Part shown: one piece after another, positions 25,108 to 34,301 of the stretch
How the letters are laid out: each line of letters starts with the position of its first letter
Position numbering within the stretch: the first letter of the stretch is position 1
Origin: CALFCX01 sp041650595
GTDB taxonomy: Bacteria > Margulisbacteria > WOR-1 > JAKLHX01
NCBI GenBank assembly: GCA_041650595.1
Contig: JBAZKW010000005.1
Location: 1 to 64,000, forward strand
Reading direction: 5' to 3'
DNA: 64,000 nucleotides
Notes under the pieces: generated by a model
Seen by the model: only the letters and a program-made list of their open reading frames with translations
Database searches by the model: none
Told to the model about the DNA's origin: nothing
Program-made: the position numbers and the translations under genes

Positions 25108-25789
25108 CTTTTATTCCGAGCCTTGCAAGTAATTCTCGGGGATTGTCTTTTACCGCTCTTATCGCGTCGGTTTCGTTTAGCCCGCTTTCCATCGCAAGTT
25201 CAAAAGCTTTTTCCTGGGTTATATAATCGCTTGGCCCGTGGGCATCGGTATTGATGAGCATTTTTGCTCCGGTTTTGAGAGCGACTTTTGCGACGTGTTT
25301 GTTTGTTTCTTTATGGGCCGGTTTTGCGGAAAGCTCGAGATATATCCCGTTTTCTTTGGCTTTTACGGCATCCTCTTCGGAAATATATCCCGGATGCGCC
25401 AAAATGTCCACCAGTCCTTTTTGTAAAACCGCGGCTCTATTTGTTCCCTCTGCCACCGGTTCCGAAGGAGTTTGTCCGTGGCAGACGATTATTTTTGCTC
25501 CTAGTTTTCGGGCTTCTTTTGCCATTGAGGCGATCAGCGCCGGATCAGCGTGCGTTATTTCTACGCCGGGAACAAAGACTATATTTGAGAACTTTGCCTG
25601 TTTCTTGGCAAAGACTGCCAGATCTTTTATGACCGATACCATGTTCGAATAGTCAACATGATCGGTGATCGCTATTGCGGCAAAATCCATCGAGCATGCA
25701 TATCTGAGCACTTCTGCAGGCAAGAGCATGCCGTCGCTGAGAAGAGAATGCGTGTGAAGATCTATCCTTTTTCCTAAACTTGTGCTCAT
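25100..25789 (-). CDS. PHP domain phosphoesterase (histidinol-phosphatase-like)
   Basis: 229 residues from ATG at 25789. Metal-binding motifs RIDLHTHSLLSDG, AITDHVDYSN, PGVEITHAD, VDILAHPGY and LINTDAHGPSDY fit a polymerase-and-histidinol-phosphatase (PHP) enzyme. Facing hisD tail to tail makes histidinol phosphatase an attractive but unproven role. The open frame continues 22 codons upstream (GLLRYARND...), but that part is translated from the repeat at 25826 and should not be coding. TATTAT 7 nt before the ATG suggests another leaderless start. Confidence 0.88.
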   Translation of the reverse strand: MSTSLGKRIDLHTHSLLSDGMLLPAEVLRYACSMDFAAIAITDHVDYSNMVSVIKDLAVFAKKQAKFSNIVFVPGVEITHADPALIASMAKEARKLGAKIIVCHGQTPSEPVAEGTNRAAVLQKGLVDILAHPGYISEEDAVKAKENGIYLELSAKPAHKETNKHVAKVALKTGAKMLINTDAHGPSDYITQEKAFELAMESGLNETDAIRAVKDNPRELLARLGIKVI

Positions 25790-25825
25790 TAAGGGAATAA
25801 TATCATATAATTGGAGTTGACAATT

Positions 25826-25909
25826 GTCATTGCGAGCGTAGCGAAGCAATCCCATAGACGAAGGGGATTGCTTCGTCGTCCCGCTTTTCGCGGGACTCCT
25901 CGCAATGAC
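25826..25909. repeat. 84-bp palindromic repeat, GTCATTGCGAG family
   Basis: Outer arms GTCATTGCGAG (25826-25836) and CTCGCAATGAC (25899-25909); inner arms GAAGCAATCCC and GGGATTGCTTC; and a CCCGC/GCGGG hairpin. A second copy begins at 63961 and runs off the window. It separates divergent genes. Confidence 0.9.
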
Positions 25910-25929
25910 GTCTCGTGAGGGGATAAAAT

Positions 25930-27291
25930 ATGCAACCAGGACAAATAATAGATATAAAGATCGATACTATCGCAGCCGGAGGAGAAGGGATTGGGACGAG
26001 CGATGGTCTGAAAGTATTTGTGGAAAATTCGCTTCCCGGAGAAGAGCTTAAGGTAAAACTTGCTGAGATCAAAAAAAATTATGCCCGCGGGACGATAGTA
26101 GGATTTAAGTCAAAGTCTAACGAGAGGGTTGAGCCTGCCTGCAGATACTTTGAAGCGTGCGGCGCCTGCCAGCTCCAGCATATCAGCTACGCGGCCCAAC
26201 TGAAATATAAGACACAAATAGTAAGGGACGCATTAACCAAGATCGCCGGAATTTCAGGAAAAATAGTAAAAGATATTGTCGGATCAGGAGATCAGTGGGG
26301 TTACAGGAACAAGATGCAATATCCTATACGAGCTTCACGGGATAAACAGATAAGTCTCGGATATTATAAAAAGGGAACTCATGCGGTGATCGATATAGAC
26401 AGCTGTCCGGTGCTTCATCCGGTGTTAAACTCAATCACTGCTGCGGTACGTATTGCTATCCGCAGAACAGGCCTTTCCATATTTGATGAAGACACGGGCA
26501 GGGGACTGCTCCGACATCTGCTTGCAAGGACCGCTTTTAATACCGGGCAGTCAAGCATTGCATTTGTCATAAATGACCGCAGCTTTCCCGGATCAAATAA
26601 GCTTGTGAAAGAAACCCTCGCCAGCCTGGACAACTCAATCAGGATAAAGAACATATCTTATAATTCAAACCTCAGAAGAACAAATGTCATTCTCGGTGAT
26701 ACAACACGCACTATTCTTGGAACGGATTATATCTTGGAAACCATTGGGGACTTAAATTTTGCGATATCCCCCGAATCCTTCTTTCAGATCAATCCGGCGC
26801 AGGCGGAACAATTATTTAACAAGACTGCCGAATTTTGCCGACTTCAAGGCGGGGAAACGGTCTTTGATCTTTACTGCGGGACCGGCTCTATTGCTCTTTG
26901 GCTTTCCAAAAAAGCAAAAATAGTCTTCGGTGTGGAAGAGGTCAAGGGTGCCGTTTCGGATGCGAGGCACAATGCCGATCTGAACGGAATAAAAAACGTG
27001 CGTTTCAGATCGGGGACCGTAGAGAGCGAGCTGAAAAGGCTATCTGTTGAAGGGGTTAGCGCCGATGTTATAGTGCTTGATCCGCCCAGGAGCGGCTGTT
27101 CGGCATCTGTAATAAATTCCGTGATCAGCCATGACCCCAAAAGAATAGTGTATGTGTCCTGCGATCCTGCCACTCTTTCCAGGGACCTGAAGATCCTGAG
27201 TGATCGCTACAATGTGGAGGAAATACAGCCTTTTGATATGTTCCCGCAGACCGCACACATAGAGTGTGTGGCGGCGCTTTCAAAAAAGTAA
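25930..27291 (+). CDS. 23S rRNA (uracil-C5)-methyltransferase, RumA/RlmD family
   Basis: 453 residues. TRAM domain (1-~58), Fe-S cysteines CRYFEACGACQLQH (~75-88), SAM-binding ETVFDLYCGTGSIALWLS, the DPPRSGC motif, and the catalytic Cys in VYVSCDPATLSRD. Modifies a uracil in rRNA (m5U1939 or 747 type); the exact site cannot be told, so RlmD versus RlmCD is open. GAGGGG acts as Shine-Dalgarno. Its 3' end overlaps convergent miaA by 12 bp. Confidence 0.93.
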   Translation: MQPGQIIDIKIDTIAAGGEGIGTSDGLKVFVENSLPGEELKVKLAEIKKNYARGTIVGFKSKSNERVEPACRYFEACGACQLQHISYAAQLKYKTQIVRDALTKIAGISGKIVKDIVGSGDQWGYRNKMQYPIRASRDKQISLGYYKKGTHAVIDIDSCPVLHPVLNSITAAVRIAIRRTGLSIFDEDTGRGLLRHLLARTAFNTGQSSIAFVINDRSFPGSNKLVKETLASLDNSIRIKNISYNSNLRRTNVILGDTTRTILGTDYILETIGDLNFAISPESFFQINPAQAEQLFNKTAEFCRLQGGETVFDLYCGTGSIALWLSKKAKIVFGVEEVKGAVSDARHNADLNGIKNVRFRSGTVESELKRLSVEGVSADVIVLDPPRSGCSASVINSVISHDPKRIVYVSCDPATLSRDLKILSDRYNVEEIQPFDMFPQTAHIECVAALSKK

Positions 27292-28173
27292 GCTCAATAT
27301 TTTATCTGCCGTATTTAAAGCCCCCGGGCTTACATCTATGCGGTGAACGTTTTTGAACCTGCCAAACCAGCTGATCTGCCTTTTTGCGAAGTTCCTGGTC
27401 CTTTTTTTAATAAGTTCAACGGCTTCTTCTTTTGTGAGCCGGCTTTCTATATACTCGACGATCTCCTTATATCCTAGAGCCTGCATAGAGACCAGATCTT
27501 TTGAATATCCTTTTTTAAGAAGCGAGGCGACTTCTTCGGCAAGTCCCATGCGCATCATATTGTCCACGCGTTCGTTTATTCTTGTATACAGAGCGCCCCT
27601 TTCATCTTCAAGGCAAATCAATACAAGGTCGTCCCGCTCACGGTTTTTCTGAAGCGCGGATATCGCAGTGCCTGTCTGAAGAAAGACTTCCAGCGCCCTG
27701 ACAGTTCTTTTTTTATCATTGGGAGATATTTTGTCTGCTGAAACGGGGTCCGCTTTTTCAAGCTCTTTGCGGAGCTCTTCCACAGATCTTTTTAACAGCT
27801 CTTGCCTGATCTTTCCGCTTGCCGAAGCTATGGGAAAAGAAAAATCATTTATGAAAGCGTTCAGATAAAGTCCCGTACCTCCGACGATCAAGGGGAGCTT
27901 TTTCTTTTGTGATATCTCTTCGCAAAGCTTCTTTGCATTGTTTATAAAAAGAGAAACATTCCATTCTTCATCGGGGTCGACCACGTCTATCAGATGATGG
28001 ATGGCGCGGGCTCTTTGTTCTTGCGTGGGCTTGGCGGTGCCGATATCCATATATCTGTACACCTGCATTGAATCAGCGGATATTATTTCGGCGTCTTTTT
28101 GTGAAGCTATTCTAGCGGCCAGCTCTGTTTTGCCGGTCGCCGTCGGACCGAACAAAAGAACGGCTTTTTTCAC
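27280..28173 (-). CDS. miaA: tRNA dimethylallyltransferase
   Basis: Adds an isopentenyl group to A37 of tRNAs reading UNN codons. 297 residues. P-loop LFGPTATGKTELA (7-19), SADSMQVYRYMDIGTAKP, HHLIDVVDPDE, VGGTGLYLNAFI and the C-terminal KRTRNFAKRQISWFGR are diagnostic. GTG start overlapping the upstream peptidase stop as GTGA. Confidence 0.96.
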   Translation of the reverse strand: MKKAVLLFGPTATGKTELAARIASQKDAEIISADSMQVYRYMDIGTAKPTQEQRARAIHHLIDVVDPDEEWNVSLFINNAKKLCEEISQKKKLPLIVGGTGLYLNAFINDFSFPIASASGKIRQELLKRSVEELRKELEKADPVSADKISPNDKKRTVRALEVFLQTGTAISALQKNRERDDLVLICLEDERGALYTRINERVDNMMRMGLAEEVASLLKKGYSKDLVSMQALGYKEIVEYIESRLTKEEAVELIKKRTRNFAKRQISWFGRFKNVHRIDVSPGALNTADKILSLLF

Positions 28174-28847
28174 CTTCGCTCGCGCAGAGCCACAAGCCGC
28201 AAAAGTTGAAAAAGCGCCATGGCTGTGGCGGCTACATAGGTCAAAGCGGCTGCATCAAGGACTTTTTTTGCAAGGCCGATCTCTTGCGAAGATAAGTATC
28301 CGCTTGAAGAAAGCATTGCGACCGCTCTTTTGCTGGCATTGAACTCTACGGGAAGCGTTATAACTGTAAATGCGACTGCCAGAGAAAAAAGGATTATTCC
28401 CGCATCCATAAGAGGTCCGTATTGGAATATAAGTCCGGCGAAGAACAGAGGAATGGAAAGATTGGATCCAAAGCTTGATATCGGGACTATGCTCGATCTT
28501 ATCTTCATGGGAAAATATGCATCTTTGTCCTGGACCGCGTGGCTTACTTCATGAGCTATAACTCCCATAGCGGCAATGGAAGAGCCGCTATAAACATCCT
28601 CGGAAAGATTTATCGTTTTGTCCATCGGGTCGTAGTTGTCCGTGAGGCTGCCTTGAGATGGCCGGATCTTAATATCTCCCAAACCGTTCCCGTCGAGCAA
28701 ATTGCGAGCCAAAAGATTTCCGCTTATCCCAGAAGAAGGCCGGACTAAAGAATACTTTTCAAAAGTTGAAGAGACCTTGAATTTTGCGTAAAAAGCAAAA
28801 ACAAGTGCCGGCAGCAGCATCAAAAAAGTATAATCGTAGTAGAACAT
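28170..28847 (-). CDS. membrane zinc metallopeptidase, YugP-type
   Basis: 225 residues. N-terminal hydrophobic segment (~5-20), zincin motif HEVSHAVQ (HExxH, ~117-124), and three more hydrophobic segments (~148-165, ~170-190, ~205-220). The PSQGSLTDNYDPMDKTINLSEDVY region is characteristic of the family. Substrate unknown. Overlaps miaA by 4 bp and follows mgtC. Confidence 0.88.
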   Translation of the reverse strand: MFYYDYTFLMLLPALVFAFYAKFKVSSTFEKYSLVRPSSGISGNLLARNLLDGNGLGDIKIRPSQGSLTDNYDPMDKTINLSEDVYSGSSIAAMGVIAHEVSHAVQDKDAYFPMKIRSSIVPISSFGSNLSIPLFFAGLIFQYGPLMDAGIILFSLAVAFTVITLPVEFNASKRAVAMLSSSGYLSSQEIGLAKKVLDAAALTYVAATAMALFQLLRLVALRERR

Positions 28848-28864
28848 CTTTTATTTTTCTCCGG

Positions 28865-29293
28865 TTAGTTTTGCTTTTCCTTAAAATAGATCTGTTCTAA
28901 TTTTCTCAACACCTCGATCACGACGAGAGTTATGAGAGTGGCCGCGGCTGCTCCGGTATAAAACCCGCATCCCACAGCAAGTCCTATTGCCGCAGTGACC
29001 CAGATAGAAGTAGCCGTGGTGAGCCCTCTTATGGCGCCGCCGGATTGCATTATTGCTCCTGCGCCAATGAATCCTATGCCCGTTACTACTTGGGCCGCGA
29101 TGCGCCCCGCGTCCGCGCCGGGAAACTTTTCCGCCATGAACAGGGAAACGAGCATAAAAAGAGTAGAACCGATGCAGACCAGTGTGTGAGTCCTGAGCCC
29201 TGCAGCTTTTTTATCCATCTCTCTTACAAAACCTATTGCACCGCCAAAAAAGCCCGACAACATCAATTGCCCTACTATTGCCAGTTCTCCCAT
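28865..29293 (-). CDS. MgtC/SapB family membrane protein
   Basis: 142 residues with about four transmembrane segments. LSGFFGGAIGFVREMDKKAAGLRTHTLVCIGSTLFML, QVVTGIGFIGAGAIMQ and GLTTATSIWVTAAIGLAVG regions are the family core. This is the short form without the C-terminal ACT-like domain of virulence MgtC, so a general role in ion/membrane homeostasis is more likely. AAGGAG before the ATG; follows leuD by 12 bp. Confidence 0.92.
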   Translation of the reverse strand: MGELAIVGQLMLSGFFGGAIGFVREMDKKAAGLRTHTLVCIGSTLFMLVSLFMAEKFPGADAGRIAAQVVTGIGFIGAGAIMQSGGAIRGLTTATSIWVTAAIGLAVGCGFYTGAAAATLITLVVIEVLRKLEQIYFKEKQN

Positions 29294-29305
29294 TGTTAAC
29301 TCCTT

Positions 29306-29809
29306 TTACAGCTTGAATCCGCCGTGTTTTTTAAAATGATCCACCAGCCCGCCGTCGTCAAGAAGAGTTTGCATAGTTTTCGGGAAAGGCTTTATCGATA
29401 GCTCTATATTTTTGGTCTTGTTCTTCAGCTTGCCCTGGTCCAAGTCCAGTTCGAGCTCATCATTGTCGTTAATGTTTTCAGTATCGCATTCTATAAGGGG
29501 CAACCCTAAGTTGAAGCAATTACGGTAAAAGATCCTTGCAAAAGATTTTGCGATCACGGCGGAAATGCCGGCGTACTTTATCGCCATAGGTGCCTGCTCC
29601 CTCGAAGAGCCGCATCCGAAATTCTTTCCGGCCACCAAAAAGTCGCCTTTTTTTACTTTTGAATAAAACTCCGGGTCCAGGTCTTCCATCACGTGCTTTG
29701 CCAGCTCATAAGGGTCCTGTATCTTAAACTTGTAACGGCCGGATATTATGTAATCCGTGTTGATGTCATCCGTTATTTTTGTTTTTCGAGATGAACCTTT
29801 TAATAACAT
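29306..29809 (-). CDS. leuD: isopropylmalate/homoaconitate dehydratase small subunit
   Basis: 167 residues from ATG at 29809 (a TTG at 29815 is also well placed behind AAGGAGG). DDINTDYIISGRY and the swivel-loop motif GKNFGCGSSREQAPMAIK are the family signature; KSFARIFYRNCFNLGLPLI follows. Pairs with the large subunit at 29991. With no leuA or leuB nearby, leucine synthesis is the default reading, but homoaconitase-type substrates cannot be excluded. Its start lies inside the 3' end of the small membrane-protein gene. Confidence 0.9.
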   Translation of the reverse strand: MLLKGSSRKTKITDDINTDYIISGRYKFKIQDPYELAKHVMEDLDPEFYSKVKKGDFLVAGKNFGCGSSREQAPMAIKYAGISAVIAKSFARIFYRNCFNLGLPLIECDTENINDNDELELDLDQGKLKNKTKNIELSIKPFPKTMQTLLDDGGLVDHFKKHGGFKL

Positions 29810-29990
29810 TGTCAACTTTCCTCCTTACGAGAATATCAGCGCCGATCACCACGCCTATCCCTATCAATACTGCGGCAAGAGGAACCTTAATATCGAACAC
29901 CGGCAGGCTTAGCTTCACATATCTGGATAATTGGTCGTTCCAAATCGCAGTGATATCATTCAAAATAGCAGCCCATTCAGCTTGGCTCAT
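29766..29990 (-). CDS. small membrane protein between leuC and leuD
   Basis: 74 residues. The ATG directly abuts the leuC stop (TAAATG), and the 3' end overlaps leuD by 44 bp. One clear transmembrane segment, VPLAAVLIGIGVVIGADILV, follows an amphipathic N-terminal stretch; the tail is basic (RRKVDNVIKRF, KNKNNG). No family recognised. The immediate stop/start contact, same strand and a good hydrophobic helix argue that it is a real gene, though it could be a fortuitous frame. Confidence 0.6.
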   Translation of the reverse strand: MSQAEWAAILNDITAIWNDQLSRYVKLSLPVFDIKVPLAAVLIGIGVVIGADILVRRKVDNVIKRFISKNKNNG

Positions 29991-31244
29991 TTAAAGATAT
30001 CTTCTCGGGTCAGTTATTTTTCCTTCTATCACGGAAGCGGCTACCGTTGCCGGCGATCCCAGATATATTTCCGCCTTATTATTGCCCATGCGCCCTTTAA
30101 AATTTCTGTTTGCCGTGGAAAGTACTTTTTCCCCGTCGGAGGGGACGCCGTTATGAGTTCCCACGCACGGACCGCAGCCGGGTGTTACAAAGACCCCGCC
30201 GGCTTCTATTAAAGTTTGTACCAGACCTTTTTTTATTGCCTCAAGGAATATGTCTTTTGACGCGGCTGCCAAAATTAGCCGGCAGTTCTTATCCACCTTT
30301 TTCCCTTTTAGTATGCTTGCCGCGATCTCCAGGTCTTCGAGCCTGCCGTTGGTGCAGGTTCCTATAAAGCCCTGTTGTATCTTCAGCCCTTCGACGGCTT
30401 CGATCGGCGAAACATTGTCCACCGTATGCGGTTTTGCTATCTGCGGCGAAAGGCAGGACACGTCGATCCGGACGATTTTTGCAAATTTAGCGTCTTTGTC
30501 GGACTCGACGGGAGTGAAAGGTTTTTTTGAATGATTTTTTACCCACTCAACCGTCTTCTTATCGGCCTTCATGAGCCCTGCTTTTGCTCCCATCTCTATG
30601 GCCATGTTAGAGATGGTGAATCTGGCATCCACCGACAATGCTTCGATTGCCGGTCCGTCAAATTCGGCTGCCATATAGGTGGCGCCGTCCGCGCCGATGT
30701 CGCCGATGATCTTAAGTATCAGGTCCTTGGAGTAAACGCCTTTAGGCCATTTTCCTTTGATTTCGAATTTTATTGTTTCCGGGATTTTGAACCATAACTT
30801 TCCGCTGATCATGCCGGCTGCCAGGTCCGTGGAACCTATTCCTGTGGAAAAAACATTGATCGCCCCGTAGGTGCAGGTGTGAGAGTCCGCGCCTATCACA
30901 AGGTTCCCGGGGACGACAAAGCCCATTTCCGGGGTGATCTGATGGCATACCCCGCAGCCGATATCAAAAAGATTGATCCCTGAAGCGCCCGAAAAATCCC
31001 TGATCTTTTTATGTATGGCGGAGACGCCTTCATTCGGAGAAGGAGAGCTGTGGTCGATTATTATTGCTATTTTGGAAGGGTCAAATACTTTTTTCCCGTC
31101 CATTTTGTTAAATACATCTATGGCGATCCCGGAAGTGCCGTCCTGGCCGATCATAAAATCCAGATCCGCGATGACTATTTCCCCCGCATAAGCGTCTTTG
31201 CCGCTGTGGGAAGACAATATCTTTTCAGAGATGGTTTTTCCCAA
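29991..31244 (-). CDS. leuC: isopropylmalate/homoaconitate dehydratase large subunit
   Basis: 417 residues, the short archaeal-type length shared by LeuC2/HacA rather than the ~465 of E. coli LeuC. Cluster ligands: the Cys in the GADSHTCTYGA segment and the pair in TPGCGPCVG; FIGTCTNGRLED is also typical. Catalyses the [4Fe-4S]-dependent isomerisation of 2-isopropylmalate or a homologue. TTG start, 2 bp after the helical-repeat gene. Confidence 0.92.
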   Translation of the reverse strand: MGKTISEKILSSHSGKDAYAGEIVIADLDFMIGQDGTSGIAIDVFNKMDGKKVFDPSKIAIIIDHSSPSPNEGVSAIHKKIRDFSGASGINLFDIGCGVCHQITPEMGFVVPGNLVIGADSHTCTYGAINVFSTGIGSTDLAAGMISGKLWFKIPETIKFEIKGKWPKGVYSKDLILKIIGDIGADGATYMAAEFDGPAIEALSVDARFTISNMAIEMGAKAGLMKADKKTVEWVKNHSKKPFTPVESDKDAKFAKIVRIDVSCLSPQIAKPHTVDNVSPIEAVEGLKIQQGFIGTCTNGRLEDLEIAASILKGKKVDKNCRLILAAASKDIFLEAIKKGLVQTLIEAGGVFVTPGCGPCVGTHNGVPSDGEKVLSTANRNFKGRMGNNKAEIYLGSPATVAASVIEGKITDPRRYL

Positions 31245-31246
31245 GA

Positions 31247-32161
31247 TTACTTTTCTTCCTTGTTCTTTGTTTTTATCAGGTTTTTTGCCTTTTCGATTAT
31301 ATAAGAGTCAAGAGTTTTGGAAGAAATAATATCTTTTAGGATCGTCTTTGCTTTATTAGCGTTGGATATCTCTGCCAGGTCCAGTTTTGCTCTGGCGACA
31401 AGGTCGACATCGGCCTTTTTGTTGCCAATTATTCCCATAAAGATCCCCGTCGCACGGGATTTGTCGTATCTGGCCATGCGTCGCGCGATGTATTCCCCTT
31501 GCAGCAGCTTTGCTTTTATGGAAAAATAATCATCCGGCTTGTCCTTTAGGAGTTCGATCGCGGTAAGGCAGATCTGCAGCTCTTTGTTCAGGTCTGTTTT
31601 TGGGTCGTACAGAAGAAGCTCCGCGTGGTTTGTTATAGCTCTTGCTCTGAAATACGGGTCGGACAGCTCATCCCTGAACAATCTTTCCAGAAGCTTTAGG
31701 GCGGTCTTTTTGTCATCTTTTCCGTTCTTTTTCATCAAAAGCTCGGCTTCTACAACAAGGCATTTTGCGCTGTAATAATCGCTTTCCCCGACGAGAGAGA
31801 GCAATTGTTTATAGGCTCTCTTTGACAACTCAATGGCTTCTTCTATCTCTTTTATTTCGGAAGATCTGACCGCGAGCTCGGCTTTCCCTATCATGGCTGC
31901 TGCCCTTAAATATCCGTAAGTTGCGTGCTGAAGCACAAAATCATAATGTGTTTTTGCTTCTTTCCAGTCGCCCGGGTCATCGCGTGTTATCAAAAGATCG
32001 GCCAGCCCGAACCTGATCTCGGAAACATTCAGGCCGCCTTCTACGAACCGCAGCATCTTTCGGTATTTATTAATAAGCCGGTTAAGGCGCTCTTTTTCTC
32101 CCACGGCAGCTATGGTCGTTTGTACCAGATGCGACAATATCGGCGAAAGCGTACCTCTCAT
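31247..32161 (-). CDS. helical-repeat (TPR-like) protein of unknown function
   Basis: 304 residues, no signal peptide or membrane segment. The sequence is a series of ~35-residue helix pairs with a recurring pattern such as YLRAAAMIGKAELAVRS, YYSAKCLVVEAELLMKK, YFRARAITNHAELLLYD, YFSIKAKLLQGEYIARR, each ending near an acidic/small residue. This suggests a solenoid scaffold for protein contacts. It precedes leuC and diverges from rnc. I cannot name a family. Confidence 0.75.
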   Translation of the reverse strand: MRGTLSPILSHLVQTTIAAVGEKERLNRLINKYRKMLRFVEGGLNVSEIRFGLADLLITRDDPGDWKEAKTHYDFVLQHATYGYLRAAAMIGKAELAVRSSEIKEIEEAIELSKRAYKQLLSLVGESDYYSAKCLVVEAELLMKKNGKDDKKTALKLLERLFRDELSDPYFRARAITNHAELLLYDPKTDLNKELQICLTAIELLKDKPDDYFSIKAKLLQGEYIARRMARYDKSRATGIFMGIIGNKKADVDLVARAKLDLAEISNANKAKTILKDIISSKTLDSYIIEKAKNLIKTKNKEEK

Positions 32162-32196
32162 ATTCTTTTATTATGCTCCTTTTTTTGCTCTAACTA

Positions 32197-32225
32197 TTGA
32201 TAAATTATTCTACCTACTGTAAAAT
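32197..32225 (+). promoter_or_regulatory. promoter of rnc-pyrC
   Basis: TTGATA (32197-32202), 17-nt spacer, TAAAAT (32220-32225). The ATG at 32236 is 10 nt after the -10 box. The same two hexamers with the same spacing occur at 52516-52544. Confidence 0.7.
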
Positions 32226-32235
32226 GTATTGTCAA

Positions 32236-33012
32236 ATGATACCTTCTTACAGGCAAGAGCAGCTTCGCGAGCTGGAAATGAAGCTTGGCACAAGATTTTT
32301 TTCCGACGATCTGGTAGATCAGGCCTTAACCCACAGCAGTTATATCAATGAGTATAAAAAAACCGGCTCATGCGATAACGAAAGAATGGAGCTTTTGGGT
32401 GACGCGGTACTCAAGCTTGTGGTCTCCGATTATCTTTTTGAACATTATCCGGACAAAGATGAAGGCGCGCTCACAAAAATACGGGCGGCCGTCGTTTCCG
32501 ACCTGGCACTTTCGGAAATATCAAAAAAACTGGGCATAGGCTCTTACCTGCTCCTCGGCAGGAACGAAAGATTGTCCGGCGGAGAAAAAAAGAAATCCAA
32601 CCTGGCAAACGCTCTTGAGGCGGTGATCGCGGCGATTTACATCGGAACAGGTATCGAAGAAGCCAAGAGGGTTGTCATGAACCTGCTAAAAGAGCCGATA
32701 GAAAAAGCTGCAGCAGAAGGCTTTATTATTGATTATAAAAGCGCTCTGCAGGAGCTGTGCCAGAAAAATAAATGGGGGCTGCCTTTCTACAGGGTCGCCA
32801 AAGAGCTGGGGCCTAAACATAAGCGCATTTTCATGATAGAAGTGAAGATCAAAGGCTTGGGCTACGGTACAGGCCGTGGGCTTTCCAAAAAGGAGGCCGA
32901 ACAGAACGCGGCACGGGCAACACTTTCCAAGCTTAAGGATAACGGGATAAAAGAAAACGGAATAGGCGGCTTGTTCCTGGGCATGTTGGGGAAAAAAAGG
33001 AGCGCCAAGTGA
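32236..33012 (+). CDS. rnc: ribonuclease III
   Basis: 258 residues from ATG at 32236; upstream in-frame ATGs (32197, 32224) lie in the promoter. The catalytic signature NERMELLGDAV (48-58), a second acidic site ALEAVIAAIY, and a C-terminal double-stranded RNA-binding domain (~168-238, GYGTGRGLSKKEAEQNAARATL) are present. Cleaves dsRNA in rRNA and mRNA maturation. Overlaps pyrC by GTGA. No acpP upstream, which is the more usual neighbour. Confidence 0.95.
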   Translation: MIPSYRQEQLRELEMKLGTRFFSDDLVDQALTHSSYINEYKKTGSCDNERMELLGDAVLKLVVSDYLFEHYPDKDEGALTKIRAAVVSDLALSEISKKLGIGSYLLLGRNERLSGGEKKKSNLANALEAVIAAIYIGTGIEEAKRVVMNLLKEPIEKAAAEGFIIDYKSALQELCQKNKWGLPFYRVAKELGPKHKRIFMIEVKIKGLGYGTGRGLSKKEAEQNAARATLSKLKDNGIKENGIGGLFLGMLGKKRSAK

Positions 33013-34301
33013 GCTTTATTCTTCTTAAGGGTGCTGTGGTCGTAAATCCGGCAAGCGGGCTTAACGAAGAAAGGGACATCCTGATAGAGGGCGGAAAAAT
33101 AAAAGACATAGGGAAAAACCTTTCTGTCGGCCCCGCGTGCGAAAAGATAGATGTATCGGGCAAAACTATTTTTCCGGGGCTCATAGATATGCATGTTCAT
33201 CTAAGGGATCCCGGCCGTCCGGACAAAGAGACGATAGAAACGGGGACAAGGGCTGCCGCTGCCGGAGGTTTTACTTCTGTCGCCTGTATGGCCAATACCG
33301 ACCCTGTTGCGGACAATGATTCGATAATAGAGTATATTGCCGCAAAAGCGAAAAAGTGCGGAGCAGCAAATGTTTTCCCCATAGGTGCAATTACAAAAGG
33401 CCTCAAGGGCGAAGAGCTTGCCGAAATGGGTAAGATGTTTTCTATCGGAGCGGTAGCTTTTTCTGATGACGGAAAGTGTGCCATGAATTCCCTGGTAATG
33501 CGGCATGCGCTTGAATATGCCGGACAATTCGGAGCAGTGATCATTTCGCACAGCGAAGATCACAATCTTTCGGACGGCGGGTTTATGAACGAAAGCTATC
33601 TTTCAGCGATACTCGGACTGAAAGGGGTCCCCGCGCTTTCGGAAGAGATAATGGTTGAAAGGGATATTGCACTGGCCTCGGCCTATGGCCATGTGCACAT
33701 AGCTCACGTATCAACTGCAGGCTCCGTTGAACGCATAAGAGCCGCAAAGACAAAAGGTGTGCGGGTTACCTGCGAGACAGCGCCGCACTACTTTACATTG
33801 ACCGAAGCGGCCGTAGAAGGCTACAACACTAACGCAAAGATGAATCCTCCGCTAAGGTCCGAAAACGACGTAAAAGCCATAATCAAAGGGCTTAAAGACG
33901 GGACTATCGATGTGATCGCATCAGACCATGCGCCGCATACCGCCGAGGAAAAAAATGTAGAGTTCGCGCTTGCTGCGAGCGGAATATCCGGGCTTGAAAC
34001 GATGCTCGGGCTGGTTATCTCTGAGCTGGTCGAGACCAAAGAGCTGACGCTTACGGAAGCTATAGGCAAGATGACAGTAAATCCGTCCGTCATACTAGGC
34101 ATACAAAAAGGCCAGATAAAACAGGGGGCAGACGCAGATTTGACTATTGTGGATATGGGCAAGGAATGGGTGGTTGACAGCTCCAGATTCATTTCAAAAG
34201 GCAAAAATACACCTTTTAACGGATGGCGCCTCAAAGGCAGGGTCATTCACACAATAGTTGACGGCAAATTTGTCGTTAAGGACGGTGTGCTGCTGCGCTG
34301 A
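33009..34301 (+). CDS. pyrC: dihydroorotase
   Basis: Closes carbamoyl aspartate to dihydroorotate in pyrimidine synthesis. 430 residues, class I amidohydrolase type. Metal ligands GLIDMHVHLRDPG (His62, His64), the His in IAHVSTAGS, and the catalytic Asp in DVIASDHAPHT; TCETAPHYFTLTE is also typical. GTG start at 33009 overlapping rnc. Converges with manA, with 26 bp of shared 3' sequence. Confidence 0.94.
   Translation: MSFILLKGAVVVNPASGLNEERDILIEGGKIKDIGKNLSVGPACEKIDVSGKTIFPGLIDMHVHLRDPGRPDKETIETGTRAAAAGGFTSVACMANTDPVADNDSIIEYIAAKAKKCGAANVFPIGAITKGLKGEELAEMGKMFSIGAVAFSDDGKCAMNSLVMRHALEYAGQFGAVIISHSEDHNLSDGGFMNESYLSAILGLKGVPALSEEIMVERDIALASAYGHVHIAHVSTAGSVERIRAAKTKGVRVTCETAPHYFTLTEAAVEGYNTNAKMNPPLRSENDVKAIIKGLKDGTIDVIASDHAPHTAEEKNVEFALAASGISGLETMLGLVISELVETKELTLTEAIGKMTVNPSVILGIQKGQIKQGADADLTIVDMGKEWVVDSSRFISKGKNTPFNGWRLKGRVIHTIVDGKFVVKDGVLLR

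Noticed and set aside
25790..25855. N-terminal extension of the PHP protein (GLLRYARND...)
   Set aside because: It is translated from the GTCATTGCGAG repeat; the PHP domain begins after the ATG at 25789.
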